A stretch of 64,000 bases of DNA from Proteles cristata cristata (GCA_017311185.1 JAESUZ010002613.1:124001-188000); one strand, 5' to 3'. Shown: positions 11,885 through 22,615, counted from the first letter of the stretch. Program-made: numbers and translations. The notes: generated by a model from the letters alone, not told the origin.

Positions 11885-12590
11885 CCCTCCCTTCCTCTCT
11901 TCCTTTACATTCTATGGGAAAGTGCATATGATTTTTAACAATTTCGAATATGCTTATAGGAAGATCACATCACCTTTTGAAAGTGAAAAACCATTCATTT
12001 AGCAACAAAACTATCTAGTACTTTGTGACATCTTTCAGATTATTTTGTTTCTTCATTACCATAAGGACACTGAACATTTCATTGTGTCAACTGCTCAACT
12101 CAATTTTAGACTCATTAAGAACAGGGTTTCTACTTATTGTTGATCTCATAGAGGAAAATTCTGGTCACACTCAATATATGGGACAAATGATTGAAAGCAT
12201 GTCACAATATCCTCAATGCCTGCCACCAAATGCACTGCTCCAGGTAAAACAACTCTGTTCTTTGGTTTGATAAAATTGCTATTATGGCAGTTATCCACAC
12301 ACATAGTTCCTGCCACAGTTAGGGTTCCTACAGAATGGGGCTTTCTTTGCACAATAGGTCCTTAACAAATAGTGACATATGATTATTTGTGCAATTGACA
12401 AGTTTGGGGTGAAGCTCAAATATGTACATGAATGGAAGTTTCTTTTTCATCTCTAAAGTACCATAACTTCATCCTGTAATCATTTATAACATATTACCAT
12501 TGCCAGATTCCAGAAAGTGATGAGAATGCAGAAGCAGCTACCTGTCCCCAGTGGAAGAAGCAGAGAAACAACAAGTGTTAAAACAGTATA
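11885..12590. other. Unassigned intergenic stretch
   Basis: No gene or repeat recognised with confidence. Confidence 0.4.
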
Positions 12591-13303
12591 ATTAGTTGCT
12601 ATGAGAGTAAGCCTGGGGTTTTGGAGTATCATAGATGATTCCAGAGTAGAAGTGCTTAATTGATCTAGGGAAGTTAAAAAAAGAAGTTGAGACTTAAGCC
12701 AAGAATAACAAGGTTAGTAGAAGTTAGTAAGCAGAGAAAATGAGGCATACACTCAAGGTATAGGTAAGGCAGGAACAAATTCATGGAGGTGATGCATTCA
12801 AGCACCTATCTATAATTAGTACTAAATTCCTGAAACACAGGTAGATAGAGGACTGGTAGGTGAGACTAAAGAGGCTGGCAGGAGCCACACATTTAAACTA
12901 ATGACTTTGATATTCACCTTGAAAGTGACAGGGAGCCACTGAGAGTTTAAAGAAAGGAATAATGACACGAGAGTTGCTTTTTAAAAATACTACCTCAGTA
13001 AGAGAGATGGTGAAGATGGATTAAGGGATCATGACTTCATAGACAGGAAAGTCATTAGGAGATCATTACGCTAGGTTAGGTGAGGGGTGATGAGGGCCCA
13101 AACTAAGGAAGTGATGTTGGCAAAGGAATGCCGAGGAAACACACAGGAGTAGCTTAGGATAGCATCTTTCAAACAGCAGGTCCAACTCATTAGTGAGTCA
13201 TAAAAGCCATATAGTGGATAATAGCCAGGTTTTACTGAATAGAAAGTAAAGTATCAGTGTTTCGCACAGCTCCTAAGAGGAATCTGGGATTTGTAAAAAA
13301 CAA

Positions 13304-13330
13304 ATAATAATAATAATAATAATAATAATT
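13304..13330. repeat. (AAT)n microsatellite
   Basis: About nine ATA/AAT triplets in a row. Confidence 0.9.
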
Positions 13331-13914
13331 TCAATTATCTGTTGAATAGACCATTGAATATTAAGATAGATAATCTAATACTATCTAAATTATTAAATGA
13401 GTATGTGTGTATGGCTGTGAATTCATATGAATAGAGATATGGATATATTGAGACATAACATAAAATGAGGTTTTTCTGAAGGTCATGAATAAAAACATTT
13501 GAGACATACTGACTTAGAAGCTGGTATGGAATAGGTCTAGGTATCTGTTGGGTCAGGATGACAGCGACTATGAGAAGAGTGTGGCCAGGTAGACTGTGGG
13601 CTACTCCAGTTGTGTATGTGTTCACTTTTGGACATAAAGCTTGAAACTTTATGAGCCTTGTCCCTCCAAGAGAAGTCTAGGAAATAGGTGGGGAAATGGG
13701 TCTAGGATGGAGGAAAGCCAAGCAGGCCTAGATGTGGGAGTCATCAGCACATTACGTGATGGCTGAAGCCTTAGGAACAGCAACCATCACCAGGAAAGAA
13801 TGTGTAGAGTATGAAGAGCAAAGGGAAGAAGTGAAAGGAGCCAGTGTATGAAAGTTCCAGCAAGAAGTAGGCATGGCCAGAAAGTAAGGAGAAAACCAAA
13901 AGAAAATGAGATTC

Positions 13915-13980
13915 CACAAAACCCATGGAGGAGAGCTTCAGTAAGTTCACAAAACCCATGGAGGGGAGCTTCATTAAGTT
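13915..13980. repeat. Tandem duplication of a 33-bp unit
   Basis: Copies at 13915-13947 and 13948-13980, each from CACAAAACCCATGGAGG to TAAGTT, with two mismatches. It falls inside the ancient repeat. Confidence 0.9.
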
Positions 13981-14649
13981 GGAGCCCAGTTGTTCACATG
14001 CAGCACAGAAGCCAAAAAAGCTAAAGGCTACAGACGTCATGGTTGGTGACTGAGGCTTCAGGGAGAGAAATTTGGGGGAAACAGTGGGCAGAAGTGGAAT
14101 GGCCATCTGTCCCAGTTTGCCCAGGACTGAGGGCCTTCTTGGAACTTTTGGTACTAAAACTGAGATGCTCCCATGCAAACTGGGGTGGTTAAGACCCTAA
14201 ATGGGCAAGGTTTAAATAGTAGGTGAGGTGGAGGCAAAAAAAAAAAAAAAAGTGGATTCTTTTCTTGACTCTGAAGAGAAGATAGATTAATATCTAGAGA
14301 AGAGTTTTTCACTTCTTTATTCTCCTTGTTTCTTATTTATAATCCATACTAAAGGTTTATTTCTAGGATGAGAGGAAACAGTGAGGGTGAAGCTGAAGCT
14401 ATGGAAGACTAAAGATAATTGATAGAGAAGCATCATCTTGTTTTTCGTGAAGTAGGAAGGGCAGGGTGCTGAGCCTGGAGGGCAGGGGAAGGTCCTGCCT
14501 GCTGGAGAGAAACCTTGTGTGAAAGAGGAGATGAGAAATGGAGGGAGACTTACAGCAGATGTTCTCCACCTTGTCAGGAAGTGGGAGTGAGGAAAGGAGT
14601 AAGGCAGAGGCTTGGAGATGAACAATGGCTTGGGACAGCCACTTATAGG

Positions 14650-15325
14650 ATGTAGGAAGACACTAAATCACATTCCAGGCACCAAGGCTGAGATGGGGAA
14701 TCATGAATATGCAGCAAACAGTGTAATTATTATTACCAACTAGTTTACAATCCCCAGCCTATCCAAAGTCATACAACTACATATTATATTTCTGATCTTG
14801 AAAAATTTCCACATTGTACCTAAAAAGAAATCCCTACAAACAATTATGTGGCTAAACAAGAGACAAAAATACTTTCTAACGCAAGCTGCAGTAGAAAATG
14901 ACATGCGAGAGGAAGTAACAATACATTCAGCCCTTTGCAGGACTGTTGTTAACTAGGCTGCTACTTACAGCAGGTGGCATGGTCAGTCACACACGTGCTC
15001 AAACGGGAAGGTTAGGTGGGGAGAAGAGGAATCAGACATGGGGCAGTTTGGAGGCTGCATAGTGACCAAGCACACATTCTTGGCATCCTGGATAACAGGG
15101 TGCTTTAGAACCTTGATATAATGCCAAGTCTGCCTGGTACTAAGAACTAGCCCCTCCTTTTTGGTGGATATTTTTATAGACCCTAAGCCAAATCCCCACG
15201 ATAACTCTTTGTTAAGATTGTTGTCCAATTTTGCCAACAAGAAGACTGTCTTAATACAGCTAAGTAACTGGCCCATGACTGGTAGATTAGCACAGATAAG
15301 ATACTGCTGAGTTGATTGATTTAAC
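14650..15325. other. Unassigned intergenic stretch
   Basis: No gene recognised. The 97-codon reverse frame at 14983-15276 has no domain. Confidence 0.4.
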
Positions 15326-15329
15326 TGCT

Positions 15330-15440
15330 CCCTTCAGCCTTCTTTTCACCTATAACGAAGATAACAATACCTAAGCACAGGCCTTTGTAAGAATTAAATG
15401 AGACCATGGCTGTGAAAGTGCCAGGCACCCCATAGACACT
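15330..15440 (+). mobile_element. MIR SINE relic
   Basis: CACCTATAACGAAGATAACA, GTAAGAATTAAATGAGACC, and GTGCCAGGCACCCCATAGAC follow the MIR 3' half in order. Confidence 0.65.
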
Positions 15441-15461
15441 ATTTATATATTTGTCTAGCAA

Positions 15462-15672
15462 TGGTAGCTGTCAACTGGCAGCCATCTTGTCCTTCAGGAG
15501 ACATGCAGTAATGGAGATATTTTCGATTGTCGCTCCTAGGGGAGTATTCCTGTTATCTAGTGAGTAAAGGCCAGGGATGCCGCTAAACACTCTACTATGC
15601 ACAGGACAGCCTGCATAGCAATGAATTACCTCCTGCAAAATGTCAGTAGTGGTCGAGGTTGAGAAACCCTGT
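15462..15672 (+). mobile_element. MER20-like hAT-Charlie DNA transposon relic
   Basis: GTTATCTAGTGAGTAAAGGC, CAGGGATGCCGCTAAACACT, GCACAGGACAGCC and GAGGTTGAGAAACCCTG occur in the order of MER20, a non-autonomous hAT-Charlie element. It has no transposase. Confidence 0.75.
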
Positions 15673-15764
15673 TGGTAGCATAATGCCAGGGACTGGGAAC
15701 CATACACACTAACAAAGCACAGCAGAGCTTTGCAAGTGGCAGGCAAGTTGTAGTGTTAGGACAC

Positions 15765-15930
15765 TTGTAGATCCGGATATTGGATCCATTATTTACTTTC
15801 AACAAGTTTTTTAACCTGTCTGAGCCTCTCTTTTCAAATGGGGATAATAAGAGCACCTACCTCGTGCACCGTTGAGAAGCTCAGTACCAACACATGGAAA
15901 CACAGTGTTGGTATTATCATTATTAATGAA
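15765..15930 (+). mobile_element. MIR SINE relic
   Basis: TTTTTTAACCTGTCTGAGCC, AAATGGGGATAATAAGAGCA and CCTACCTCGTGCACCGTTGA follow the MIR core. Confidence 0.7.
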
Positions 15931-17275
15931 AGGCATGGCAAAATACTGGGAGACAGATAGTCTGTTTTACTGAACTAGGTAAGAAGAAAGAAGAAATGAA
16001 GAAAGAAACACTGCAGTGACTACTATAGCCTTAGTCATTGTCACAGGGTTGTTAATGTTTTCTTACTATGCAGTTCTGTCCTGGATTGTACTCATCCTAA
16101 AGTATTTTAGATAAATTAAATGACAGTTGAATAGCATTCAGCTAACACAATGCAATTAATCAGTTGTTATCACTTTGAAAGAAATCCAATGGACACCAAG
16201 TTTCTGGAGTTGGAAAAGCTCTCTCCGTCATTACCAAGACTCATTGCTGTATTTCCTGTGGTGCTACCTTATTCATAATAAAGAGACTTAGTAACTTCAT
16301 TTAAAGTTGTCTGCCATGGCTTAATACCCATTTGTTTCTGGACAAATTCCTTTCTGAAAATATCACAGCACTTTTGATTCGTACAAACATTAATCTGGAT
16401 TTTAACATCCTTTGCAGTAACTACTTCCTCACATGTGGATATTCCTAGAATCTATCTTGGCTGCCTGGAAATGAGGCAGCTCTCTTTGCAATGTCATTAA
16501 TCAGTAAATGACATCTTCTTACACTTTCTGAGTATTGGTCTTCATGCATTTTCATGGCAAGTCTACAGAACTAAAGGGCTCTCTCTTTTCTTTCCAGCTG
16601 CTTATTCCCCACCCAGTGTTTCCTCCTTTGCCCCTCAAACTTCCTGGTAGTGCCATATGTCTTCTCTGCCACATCATGGCTGGTTAAAATGTTTATGTGA
16701 CTTTCCCTTAAATCTCTCTCAATTAACAGATCAGACTTTTTGGGGCCCCTTCAGATTCCAATCATCAAACCTGCTATTCAGGGAATAGAGATTCCTTTGG
16801 AAACATCACACCCTTACCATTCTGATCCATGGAGACAGCGTGGGTATAGGGAGTGAGGAAGCACAGGGAGGTAGAAACCCACCAAGTGGGGTGAGGGGGT
16901 AATGAAACAGGAGAAGAAAGGGTAGAGAGCATGTACAGCTTGTAAGGGGAAGAGCAACCACCTGGCAAGGAGGCCAAAAAAGAGCATTGGACTCACAATC
17001 CTAACGGCTTCCATATGTATAAACCGTTACTGTATGTATATAAAATATGTATACTTGCAGAACCAGTCAAGTAGCCCCTGAGCTACCCACCACGTTATGA
17101 AGAAGCGGTCAGTGAAGGAATATTATCCCCTTCCTCTCAGACAACGAAACTTAAATAAGGTGCCTAGTGACACCCTAGCAAAGTGGCGGAAGAATGGGAA
17201 AAGGAGAGAAACAGACCCCAGTTTTGTCAAATTTAAGCCTCCTACATCAGAGATTTTCATGGAAAGCTGACAGAA
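15930..17275. other. Unassigned intergenic stretch
   Basis: No exon recognised. An 8-bp-armed inverted repeat ATGTCATT/AATGACAT lies at 16491-16514, in a block (about 16200-16560) whose lack of repeats would suit a conserved non-coding element, but that is untested. Confidence 0.4.
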
Positions 17276-17276
17276 A

Positions 17277-17537
17277 AAAAATATATCATATATATATATC
17301 ATATATATATGATACATATATTTTGATACATATATATACATGTATATGTATTTGATACATATATCATATATGTATATGTATATTTGATACATATATCATA
17401 TATGTATATGTATGTTTGATACATATATCATATATATCATGTATCAGATACATATATATGTATCTGATACGTATATATCTGTATACATATGTGATACATA
17501 TATCATACATATATGATATATATTTGATATATATATC
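17277..17537. repeat. AT-rich minisatellite with a perfect 30-bp palindrome
   Basis: Repeats of a 32-bp unit beginning TTTGATACATATATCATA start at 17351, 17383 and 17415. They grade into TATATA-rich sequence. Positions 17441-17470 form a perfect palindrome (arms GTATCAGATACATAT) with no spacer. Reading frames across it are artefacts of the AT composition. Confidence 0.9.
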
Positions 17538-17539
17538 TC

Positions 17540-18045
17540 AAAAGAGAGCAACAAGAAACCAGAGAAAGAGAAGGAAGGGAAGCAATGAAACTGTTAGGAG
17601 TGGAAAAGAAACGGAAGAAGGATACCGAGATGGAAGAGGAAGGGAGGTGAAAACACGGGGTCAGAGAGGAGTCCCGCACACAGGGACCAGCACACGGGCG
17701 GTCAGCACTGGACCACTGGCCTCCTGTCTTCAGTAACGCTCTCACCTAGCAAAGCAAAGAGACCATACTGAGAACCATCCTCTAAGAAAACACCCAAATC
17801 AATAACATATCTTCGCTCCATTCTTTTCACTACAGGTTTTAATTCAAAATGCACTCAACGGAGGAGAGGGAGGGAGCAGCGCACTGCCTGGAAGGGGCAA
17901 TTACGCTAAACACACTGACCTTTTGCTGAAAAGTTGGAGAAGGGCTACAGAAGCCACCTCTCGCCCCTTAAGCCAGTCCCACCCCCTTCCCCAAAGCCCC
18001 TCTCGGCTTCTCGGTGGTCTGGTCCAGTAAGGACCTACCAACGTT
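17540..18045. other. Intergenic stretch downstream of FAM181B
   Basis: Purine-rich left part (AGAGAAAGAGAAGGAAGGG), then ordinary sequence. No gene or repeat recognised. Confidence 0.4.
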
Positions 18046-18070
18046 TTGTTGTTGTTGTTGTTGTTTGTTT
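18046..18070. repeat. (GTT)n microsatellite
   Basis: Six or so TTG units followed by TTTGTTT. Confidence 0.85.
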
Positions 18071-18102
18071 AAACATTTGAGGCTGTGATTAAAACAATCC
18101 CC

Positions 18103-18328
18103 GGGACATCTGGGTGGCTCAGTCGCTTAAGCAGCTGACATCGGCTCAGGTCACGATCTCACAGTTCATGAGTTCGAGCCCCGCATCGGGCTCTGTGCTG
18201 ACACCTCAGAGCCTGAAGCCTGCTTCCGATTCTGTGTCTCCCTCTCTCTCTGCCCCTCCCCCACTCGTGTTCTCTGTCTCTCTCACACACTCAAAAATAA
18301 ACATTAAAAAGAAATTAAAAAAAAAAAA
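18103..18328 (+). mobile_element. CAN-SINE (felid type)
   Basis: Head ACATCTGGGTGGCTCAGTCG, B-box GTTCGAGCCCC, CT-rich body, AAAATAAACATTAAAAAG tail. Imperfect target duplication: AAAACAATCCCC on the left and AAACAACCCCC on the right. It lies about 40 bases beyond the candidate FAM181B poly(A) signal, in the opposite orientation. Confidence 0.93.
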
Positions 18329-18368
18329 CAACCCCCAACTCCTCTTCAATTCTTTTTCGTAAGTTTCT

Positions 18369-18374
18369 TTTATT
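18369..18374 (-). terminator. Candidate poly(A) signal of FAM181B
   Basis: AATAAA on the minus strand, about 126 bases after the FAM181B stop codon. Use of this signal would give a short 3'UTR ending before the SINE. No transcript evidence is available, and a more distal signal is possible. Confidence 0.4.
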
Positions 18375-18499
18375 AAGTGAATATTTTTAAATTCATTTCA
18401 TCTCCACGCGCACTTTTCCGTCGTCCTGAGGCTTAGGAGAGACCCAAAGGCGGGAGCTCCCCACAGCGGCCTCGAACGCGAGGCAACGGCACCTCTCCA

Positions 18500-19789
18500 T
18501 CAGTCCCGGTGCGCCCCCTCCTCCCCGGGCGCCCCTTCCCAAGCCCCGTCGGGTCTCCAGAGGCTGGAGTAAGCCGTGCGGCTGTAGCCCGCGCTGTAAT
18601 CGTACGACACCTGATGCGGCGGCGGCGGCGGCGGCGGGGGCAGGGCGCAGTCTGAGAAAAAGGGGGCGAAAGACGCCAACAGGCCGGTCCCGTCCTCCCC
18701 TCCCGGCGAGTCCGCGGCGGAGGGGTACAGGGGGCGCAAGGGCTCGTTCAAGGTCAAGCCTCCGCGCGGGGCAGCCAGCGGCGGCTTCTTGGTCTGCGGG
18801 CCGCCCGGGGCGCTCCAGGACTCGGGGTACAGGAGGTTCCCCACCAGGGCAGGGGGCGGCTCGAAGAGACCGGGCTCCAACTCCGGGGGGCCCCGCAGGA
18901 CGGCGGCTCCCGTGGGGAACACATCGAGAGACTCCGCGGCGAGCAAGACGCTGGCCTCGGCGCCGCCGCCGTAGTCGGGCCCCAGCAACTCGAAGAACTC
19001 CAGGGCCTCGGCGCCCTTCTCCAGGTCGCCCAAGCTCACGCCGGGCCCCGACGGGCCGCAGCCGCCGCCGCCGCCCGCCCGGGACGGCTCGGTGAAGAAG
19101 GACGGGGGCAGGTTGCGGGCGCGCAGCGGGACCTTCCGGGGGCCGGGGGCCGCCGTACCCCCCGCGGTGCCGGCCGCTTCCCCTCCCGAGCCCCCGGCGC
19201 CCGCTGCGCCGAGCCCGGCCGCGGGCGCAGCCAGCGCCCCCCCGGCCCGCTCGGCGCCCCCAGGGACGTGGCGCAGCGAGTCGAAGAGCGCGGCCAGGCT
19301 CCGGCTCTGCAGGCTGGCGGCCGCCGCGGCCTGCGCGGCCTCCCGCCGGGGGGCAGCCTTGCCGTGGGGCGGGACCGCGACGGTCTGCGCGCCGGGGGCG
19401 GCGAGCGGCCGCTTGGCGGGCGTGTCGGCGGCGCCCGGAGAGGGCGGGCCGGGGGGCGCGGCGCCCATCAGGCCGCTGCAGCGCTTGATCTGCTTCTGCA
19501 GGTACTTGCGGTGGTTCACCTTTCGCTTCGACTTGCCTGGCTTGTCCAGTGCCAGCTTGATGTTGCTGGACGCCGAGTCGATGAAGCTGAGCAGGTCGCG
19601 GGTGGCCTCACGCATGTCCCCGCCCTCGTTGCCCGCCAGCAGCTCGCCCGCGGGCGTCCCGGTCTCATCGTCCTCGAAACAGCAGCCCTTGTCCAGGGCT
19701 CCGAAGGCGCCCCCCAGCCCGTCCGGGGATCCCCCGAAGCCGAAGGGGACGAAGGGGTGCGTGCTAAGGAGAGCCGCCTGCACCGCCAT
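18500..19789 (-). CDS. FAM181B: FAM181B, TEAD-interacting protein, single exon
   Basis: A 429-aa open frame with no introns, matching the known mammalian FAM181B in start (MAVQAALLSTHPFVPFGFGG), length and end (GEEGAHRD). The start ATG (19787-19789) has a good context (GCGATGG). Residues 57-104 form the family's conserved block: SFIDSASSNIKLALDKPGK, then a basic KSKRKVNHRK run that looks like a nuclear localisation signal. Residues 220-235, VPLRARNLPPSFFTEP, resemble the omega-loop TEAD-binding segment of YAP; FAM181A and FAM181B are reported TEAD interactors, so a nuclear cofactor role is likely but not shown here. The rest is low-complexity Ala/Gly/Pro sequence, including eight consecutive prolines at 384-391 and an aromatic SYDYSAGYSRTAYSSLW tail. 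In human the gene lies at 11q14 beside a large gene desert, consistent with the empty surroundings. Confidence 0.97.
   Translation of the reverse strand: MAVQAALLSTHPFVPFGFGGSPDGLGGAFGALDKGCCFEDDETGTPAGELLAGNEGGDMREATRDLLSFIDSASSNIKLALDKPGKSKRKVNHRKYLQKQIKRCSGLMGAAPPGPPSPGAADTPAKRPLAAPGAQTVAVPPHGKAAPRREAAQAAAAASLQSRSLAALFDSLRHVPGGAERAGGALAAPAAGLGAAGAGGSGGEAAGTAGGTAAPGPRKVPLRARNLPPSFFTEPSRAGGGGGCGPSGPGVSLGDLEKGAEALEFFELLGPDYGGGAEASVLLAAESLDVFPTGAAVLRGPPELEPGLFEPPPALVGNLLYPESWSAPGGPQTKKPPLAAPRGGLTLNEPLRPLYPSAADSPGGEDGTGLLASFAPFFSDCALPPPPPPPPHQVSYDYSAGYSRTAYSSLWRPDGAWEGAPGEEGAHRD
18615..18641. repeat. (CGG)n trinucleotide tract inside FAM181B
   Basis: A GCGGCGGCGG run on the plus strand encodes the proline run at residues 384-391 of FAM181B. 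Such tracts often vary in length between species. Confidence 0.9.
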
Positions 19790-20274
19790 CGCCGCGACTC
19801 CCGGGAGACCCGCAGCGCGGCGGGTGCGTCCCCGGCCGGTTCCTGCCCGCGACCCAGGCCCGGCTCCCGCCCTGGCGCGGCGCGCGCGGCGCAGCCTCCT
19901 CGCTCCGGGCCGGGCTCGCTGCTCGGCCTCGCGGGGGAGCTCATTAGGTCTTGTAAGCGAGGGGCGGAGGGAGGGCGAGCGCGGCTACCGCCCCGGTGGC
20001 GGAGGGGAGGGGCTTGCTTAGCCCGGGTGGTGAGGTGGAGGGGTCGTTTTTCCAGCTTTCTGGGCTTTCTCAAGCCCGTCACTTTAACCCCTTCGTTTCC
20101 CTTCGCCCTGTGGCGTTGATCTTGCCTAGCTGCAGCTGCACGAGGCGAGGATTAGATGGCCCGTCCTCAAACTCTAGCTCCTGTACAACCACGCCCTGGG
20201 GCGCGAGGCTCTCCCTGAGGTCGAGAAGGCAAGAATCCAGGGAAGTGAGTTTCATTCATTCCCAGCTTTAATAA

Positions 20275-20445
20275 AAATAATAGCCACCAGCTACTGGGCG
20301 CTCGCGTGTTCCAGGGGCTATCCGTACGTTATCTCATTTAATCTTTGAACATTACCCTGTGAAGTGCGTATTATTACCATATATTCATCTAACAAATGAA
20401 GAAACAGCCTCAAAGAGGTTCGGGGCTTTGGCCGCTTAAGCTATA
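20275..20445 (-). mobile_element. MIR SINE relic, antisense
   Basis: CGTTATCTCATTTAATCTTT, GTGAAGTGCGTATTATTACC, and CTAACAAATGAAGAAACAGC with CAAAGAGGTTC follow antisense MIR order. It marks the edge of the CpG island. Confidence 0.75.
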
Positions 20446-21494
20446 TCCAGTCCAGTTCAACACCAAAGCCATTCCTAAGTCCTTGACAGAACTTGTGCTC
20501 CCTCTTGGCCTCCTCTTCTTCATCTATAAGATGGGAGAAGGAAACTGGGGTCTCTTAAGCCGTAACCCTGGTCCTAAGACTCTAGCGATAGTGTCTGTAG
20601 GACTTTCAAGACCGATGCTCTGTCTTCGACCCTATTTGTTAAACTCTTGTTTCTATTGTTAAAAGTAACAATTAGCTTATAGTAAATTGAGGCAAGCACT
20701 TGGTCCATCTTTAAGTATTGTAGATAGACAGCAGGAGGTAAAGGAGAAAGGAGTCACTCCACTAAGCCAGCAGGTGCTTGAGAGAAGACCCTGTGTGTGT
20801 ATAAAACTCTCAGCATCTTAGGACAAAATCTGAATCAGAACCTCTCCCCTACTTGTCATACCATTTAAGTTGTCCTTCTGGAATTTCTGTTGGATTTCAG
20901 GGATCACCACGAAGGTCACTTCAACCCAATTTCAACCAAGCAATCCTCTTCAGAAAGAGAAAATGAGCAATATGGTAGAGCATGGAAGATAATTTAGAAA
21001 AGACTGGTGTTTCCCCATTCCATCTTAACTCCACCACTCAACAGCTCTCAGCTCTACACTCAACAGCTCTTAGCTCCACCACTCAATAGCTCTGTGATTT
21101 GGCTTAAAATCCAGATTCTGATGAGGACATGGCTTTGGCCAAACCAGCCAACTTCTTTCTGTCTTAATTTACTCACATTAAATGCAGGTAAGGTTGCCAA
21201 CTTCCCGGGCACTTGTCATATTTAAAGGAAACATCCTGTGAAAATTCCTTATCTGTTGACTCTTGTATAGCCTGTGAGAGTATTTGCCCTTACTTCTCTA
21301 AAATGCTAAAAGGTGACTATATTCCCTTATGTGCCTTTTCTATCACAGAATGTTCGAGAGGATTCAATGAGATGTCATATATGAACACACCATGCTAGAA
21401 AAGACACATAAGGTGTGTGATAAAGTGTTCTCTAAGTAAGTTATGATAATTTAGGTTCAGAGTCTGTTCCAGGGAAATGTAGACCATGTCTTAT
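20445..21494. other. Unassigned intergenic stretch with a short minisatellite
   Basis: At about 21031-21090 a unit like CCACCACTCAACAGCTCT occurs three times (ACTCAACAGCTCT, ACTCAACAGCTCT, ACTCAATAGCTCT). Otherwise no gene or repeat recognised. Confidence 0.5.
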
Positions 21495-21512
21495 AAAACT
21501 CTTTTATTTAAG

Positions 21513-21707
21513 GGGCACCTGGGTGGCTCAGTCGGTTGAGCATCTGACACTTGATTTCAGCTCAGGTCATGATCCCAGGGTCATGGGATTGAGCCCTGCA
21601 TCAGGCTCCCTGAGCATGGAGCCTGCTTGGGTTTCTCTCTCTTTCAGTCCCTCTGTCCTTCCCACACTTACATGTGTGTACTCTGTCTCTAAAATAAAAA
21701 AAAATTA
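21513..21707 (+). mobile_element. CAN-SINE (older subtype)
   Basis: Head GGGCACCTGGGTGGCTCAGT, with the older CTTGATTTCAGCTCAGGTCA variant, and an AAAATAAAAAAAAATT tail. Target duplication AAAACTCTTTTNTTTAAG at 21495-21512 and 21708-21725 with one mismatch. Confidence 0.95.
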
Positions 21708-21725
21708 AAAACTCTTTTCTTTAAG

Positions 21726-22325
21726 CCTCCATTTTTCAGGATATAGCAACATGATTTTTGAGCACCCTGAAGGTACAGACTTACCAAAGAAGAGTAGCCA
21801 GAGAGCACTCTCCTTTTTGGAGATGAAGTAGACACTATCCAAGCCAACATGGCTAAATCAAACTTTTTATTTTATTTTTTTAATTAAGGTGGCTCAATTA
21901 TAATATTCCTTTCATTAGAGTAACACAAGATTTTGTTCTTCATGATTGGACTGTTTTACTCTTGGTGACATTTGCAGTAAGAAAACTGTGTGAGCTTGTT
22001 ACTGAGTTGTGTTTTTCACCCATCAGATATGAATGTCAGCGCTTACCTTCTCCTTTTTGACATGACCATTCCATAAGCCTCCAGGTCTGGCAGCTAAGAA
22101 CACTCTTTTTTTTTCACCTTCTTGTAATTTAGCAGCTCTTATAAATCTCCAGACACAGATTGCATACATCTTTACATTTAATTGATATCTTTAGTCTGAA
22201 AAATCTCAATGTGCAGAGAGTTAACTAAACCCTAACATAATCATATTTAAAATAAATGGGATAAGAAAAGTTTCATATGCAAAATTCCTTCATTTACAGA
22301 TCTTTGGAGTTTTAAGCTCAGAGAT
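21726..22325. other. Unassigned intergenic stretch
   Basis: No gene or clear repeat recognised. Confidence 0.4.
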
Positions 22326-22329
22326 GGTT

Positions 22330-22480
22330 TGGAGTTAATAAGGCCAGGTTCAGATTCTGGCCTGCCATTTGCTAGGTGAATGTCCTTGGATAAGTCAGTT
22401 CATCTTCCTAAGGCTCAGTTTCCTTATCTGAAAAATGGAATGGTCATAACCGTTCTCAGTCTTTGTGAGAATTACATGAC
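22330..22480 (+). mobile_element. MIR SINE relic
   Basis: GGTTCAGATTCTGGCCTGCC, GATAAGTCAGTTCATCTTCC, GGCTCAGTTTCCTTATCTG and AAAAATGGAATGG follow the MIR order closely. Confidence 0.85.
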
Positions 22481-22489
22481 ATAGCAGGC

Positions 22490-22615
22490 AAATAATACCT
22501 CTGAGTCTCACTTTTTTCATCTGTACAATAGAGATAATCTCAGCTCCTCAAGGTTTTTGTAAGTTAGTACATATGAAAGCTCCTGGCCTGAAACAGCAGC
22601 TCAACAAATTTCCAT
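22490..22615 (+). mobile_element. Second MIR SINE relic in tandem
   Basis: CTCACTTTTTTCATCTGTAC, AATAGAGATAATCTCAGCTC, and GAAACAGCAGCTCAACAAAT give the MIR 3' half, directly after another MIR. Confidence 0.7.

Larger units (their letters stand above)
12595..14650 (+). mobile_element. Long ancient mammalian interspersed repeat, class not assigned
   Basis: Blocks appear in the order expected from a common ancient mammalian repeat: GACAGGGAGCCACTGAGAG, TAATGACACGAGAGTTGC, GGTGAGGGGTGATGAGGGCC, GGGAGTCATCAGCACATTA, then a GAAGAGCAAAGGGAAGAAG stretch. The order and spacing suggest one diverged element rather than many. I do not trust my family name for it. A 135-codon reverse frame at 13771-14178 lies inside and is not a gene. 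Confidence 0.45.
18410..20230. promoter_or_regulatory. CpG island over FAM181B and its promoter
   Basis: Very high GC with dense CpG across the whole FAM181B coding region and about 440 bases upstream, falling sharply to AT-rich sequence at both edges. On the upstream side (19790-20230 for this minus-strand gene) there are GC boxes such as GGGGCGG at 19961-19967 and an E-box CAGCTG at 20133-20138. No TATA box was found at a convincing distance. The exact transcription start cannot be set from sequence. Confidence 0.85.

Noticed and set aside
13771..14178. 135-codon reverse open frame
   Set aside because: Lies within an ancient repeat and includes the 33-bp tandem duplication. No domain and low-complexity hydrophobic content.
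17123..17736. Tyr/Ile-rich frames across the AT repeat
   Set aside because: Produced by TAT/ATA repeats. No real gene signature.
19516..20082. 188-codon minus-strand frame overlapping the FAM181B start
   Set aside because: Different frame of the same GC-rich strand, running through the 5'UTR. No recognisable protein.
19092..20119. Long plus-strand open frames (309 and 283 codons) opposite FAM181B
   Set aside because: They are the antisense shadow of a GC-rich coding region, where stops are rare. The Ala/Arg/Pro/Gly-rich translations have no domains, while the minus frame matches a known protein.
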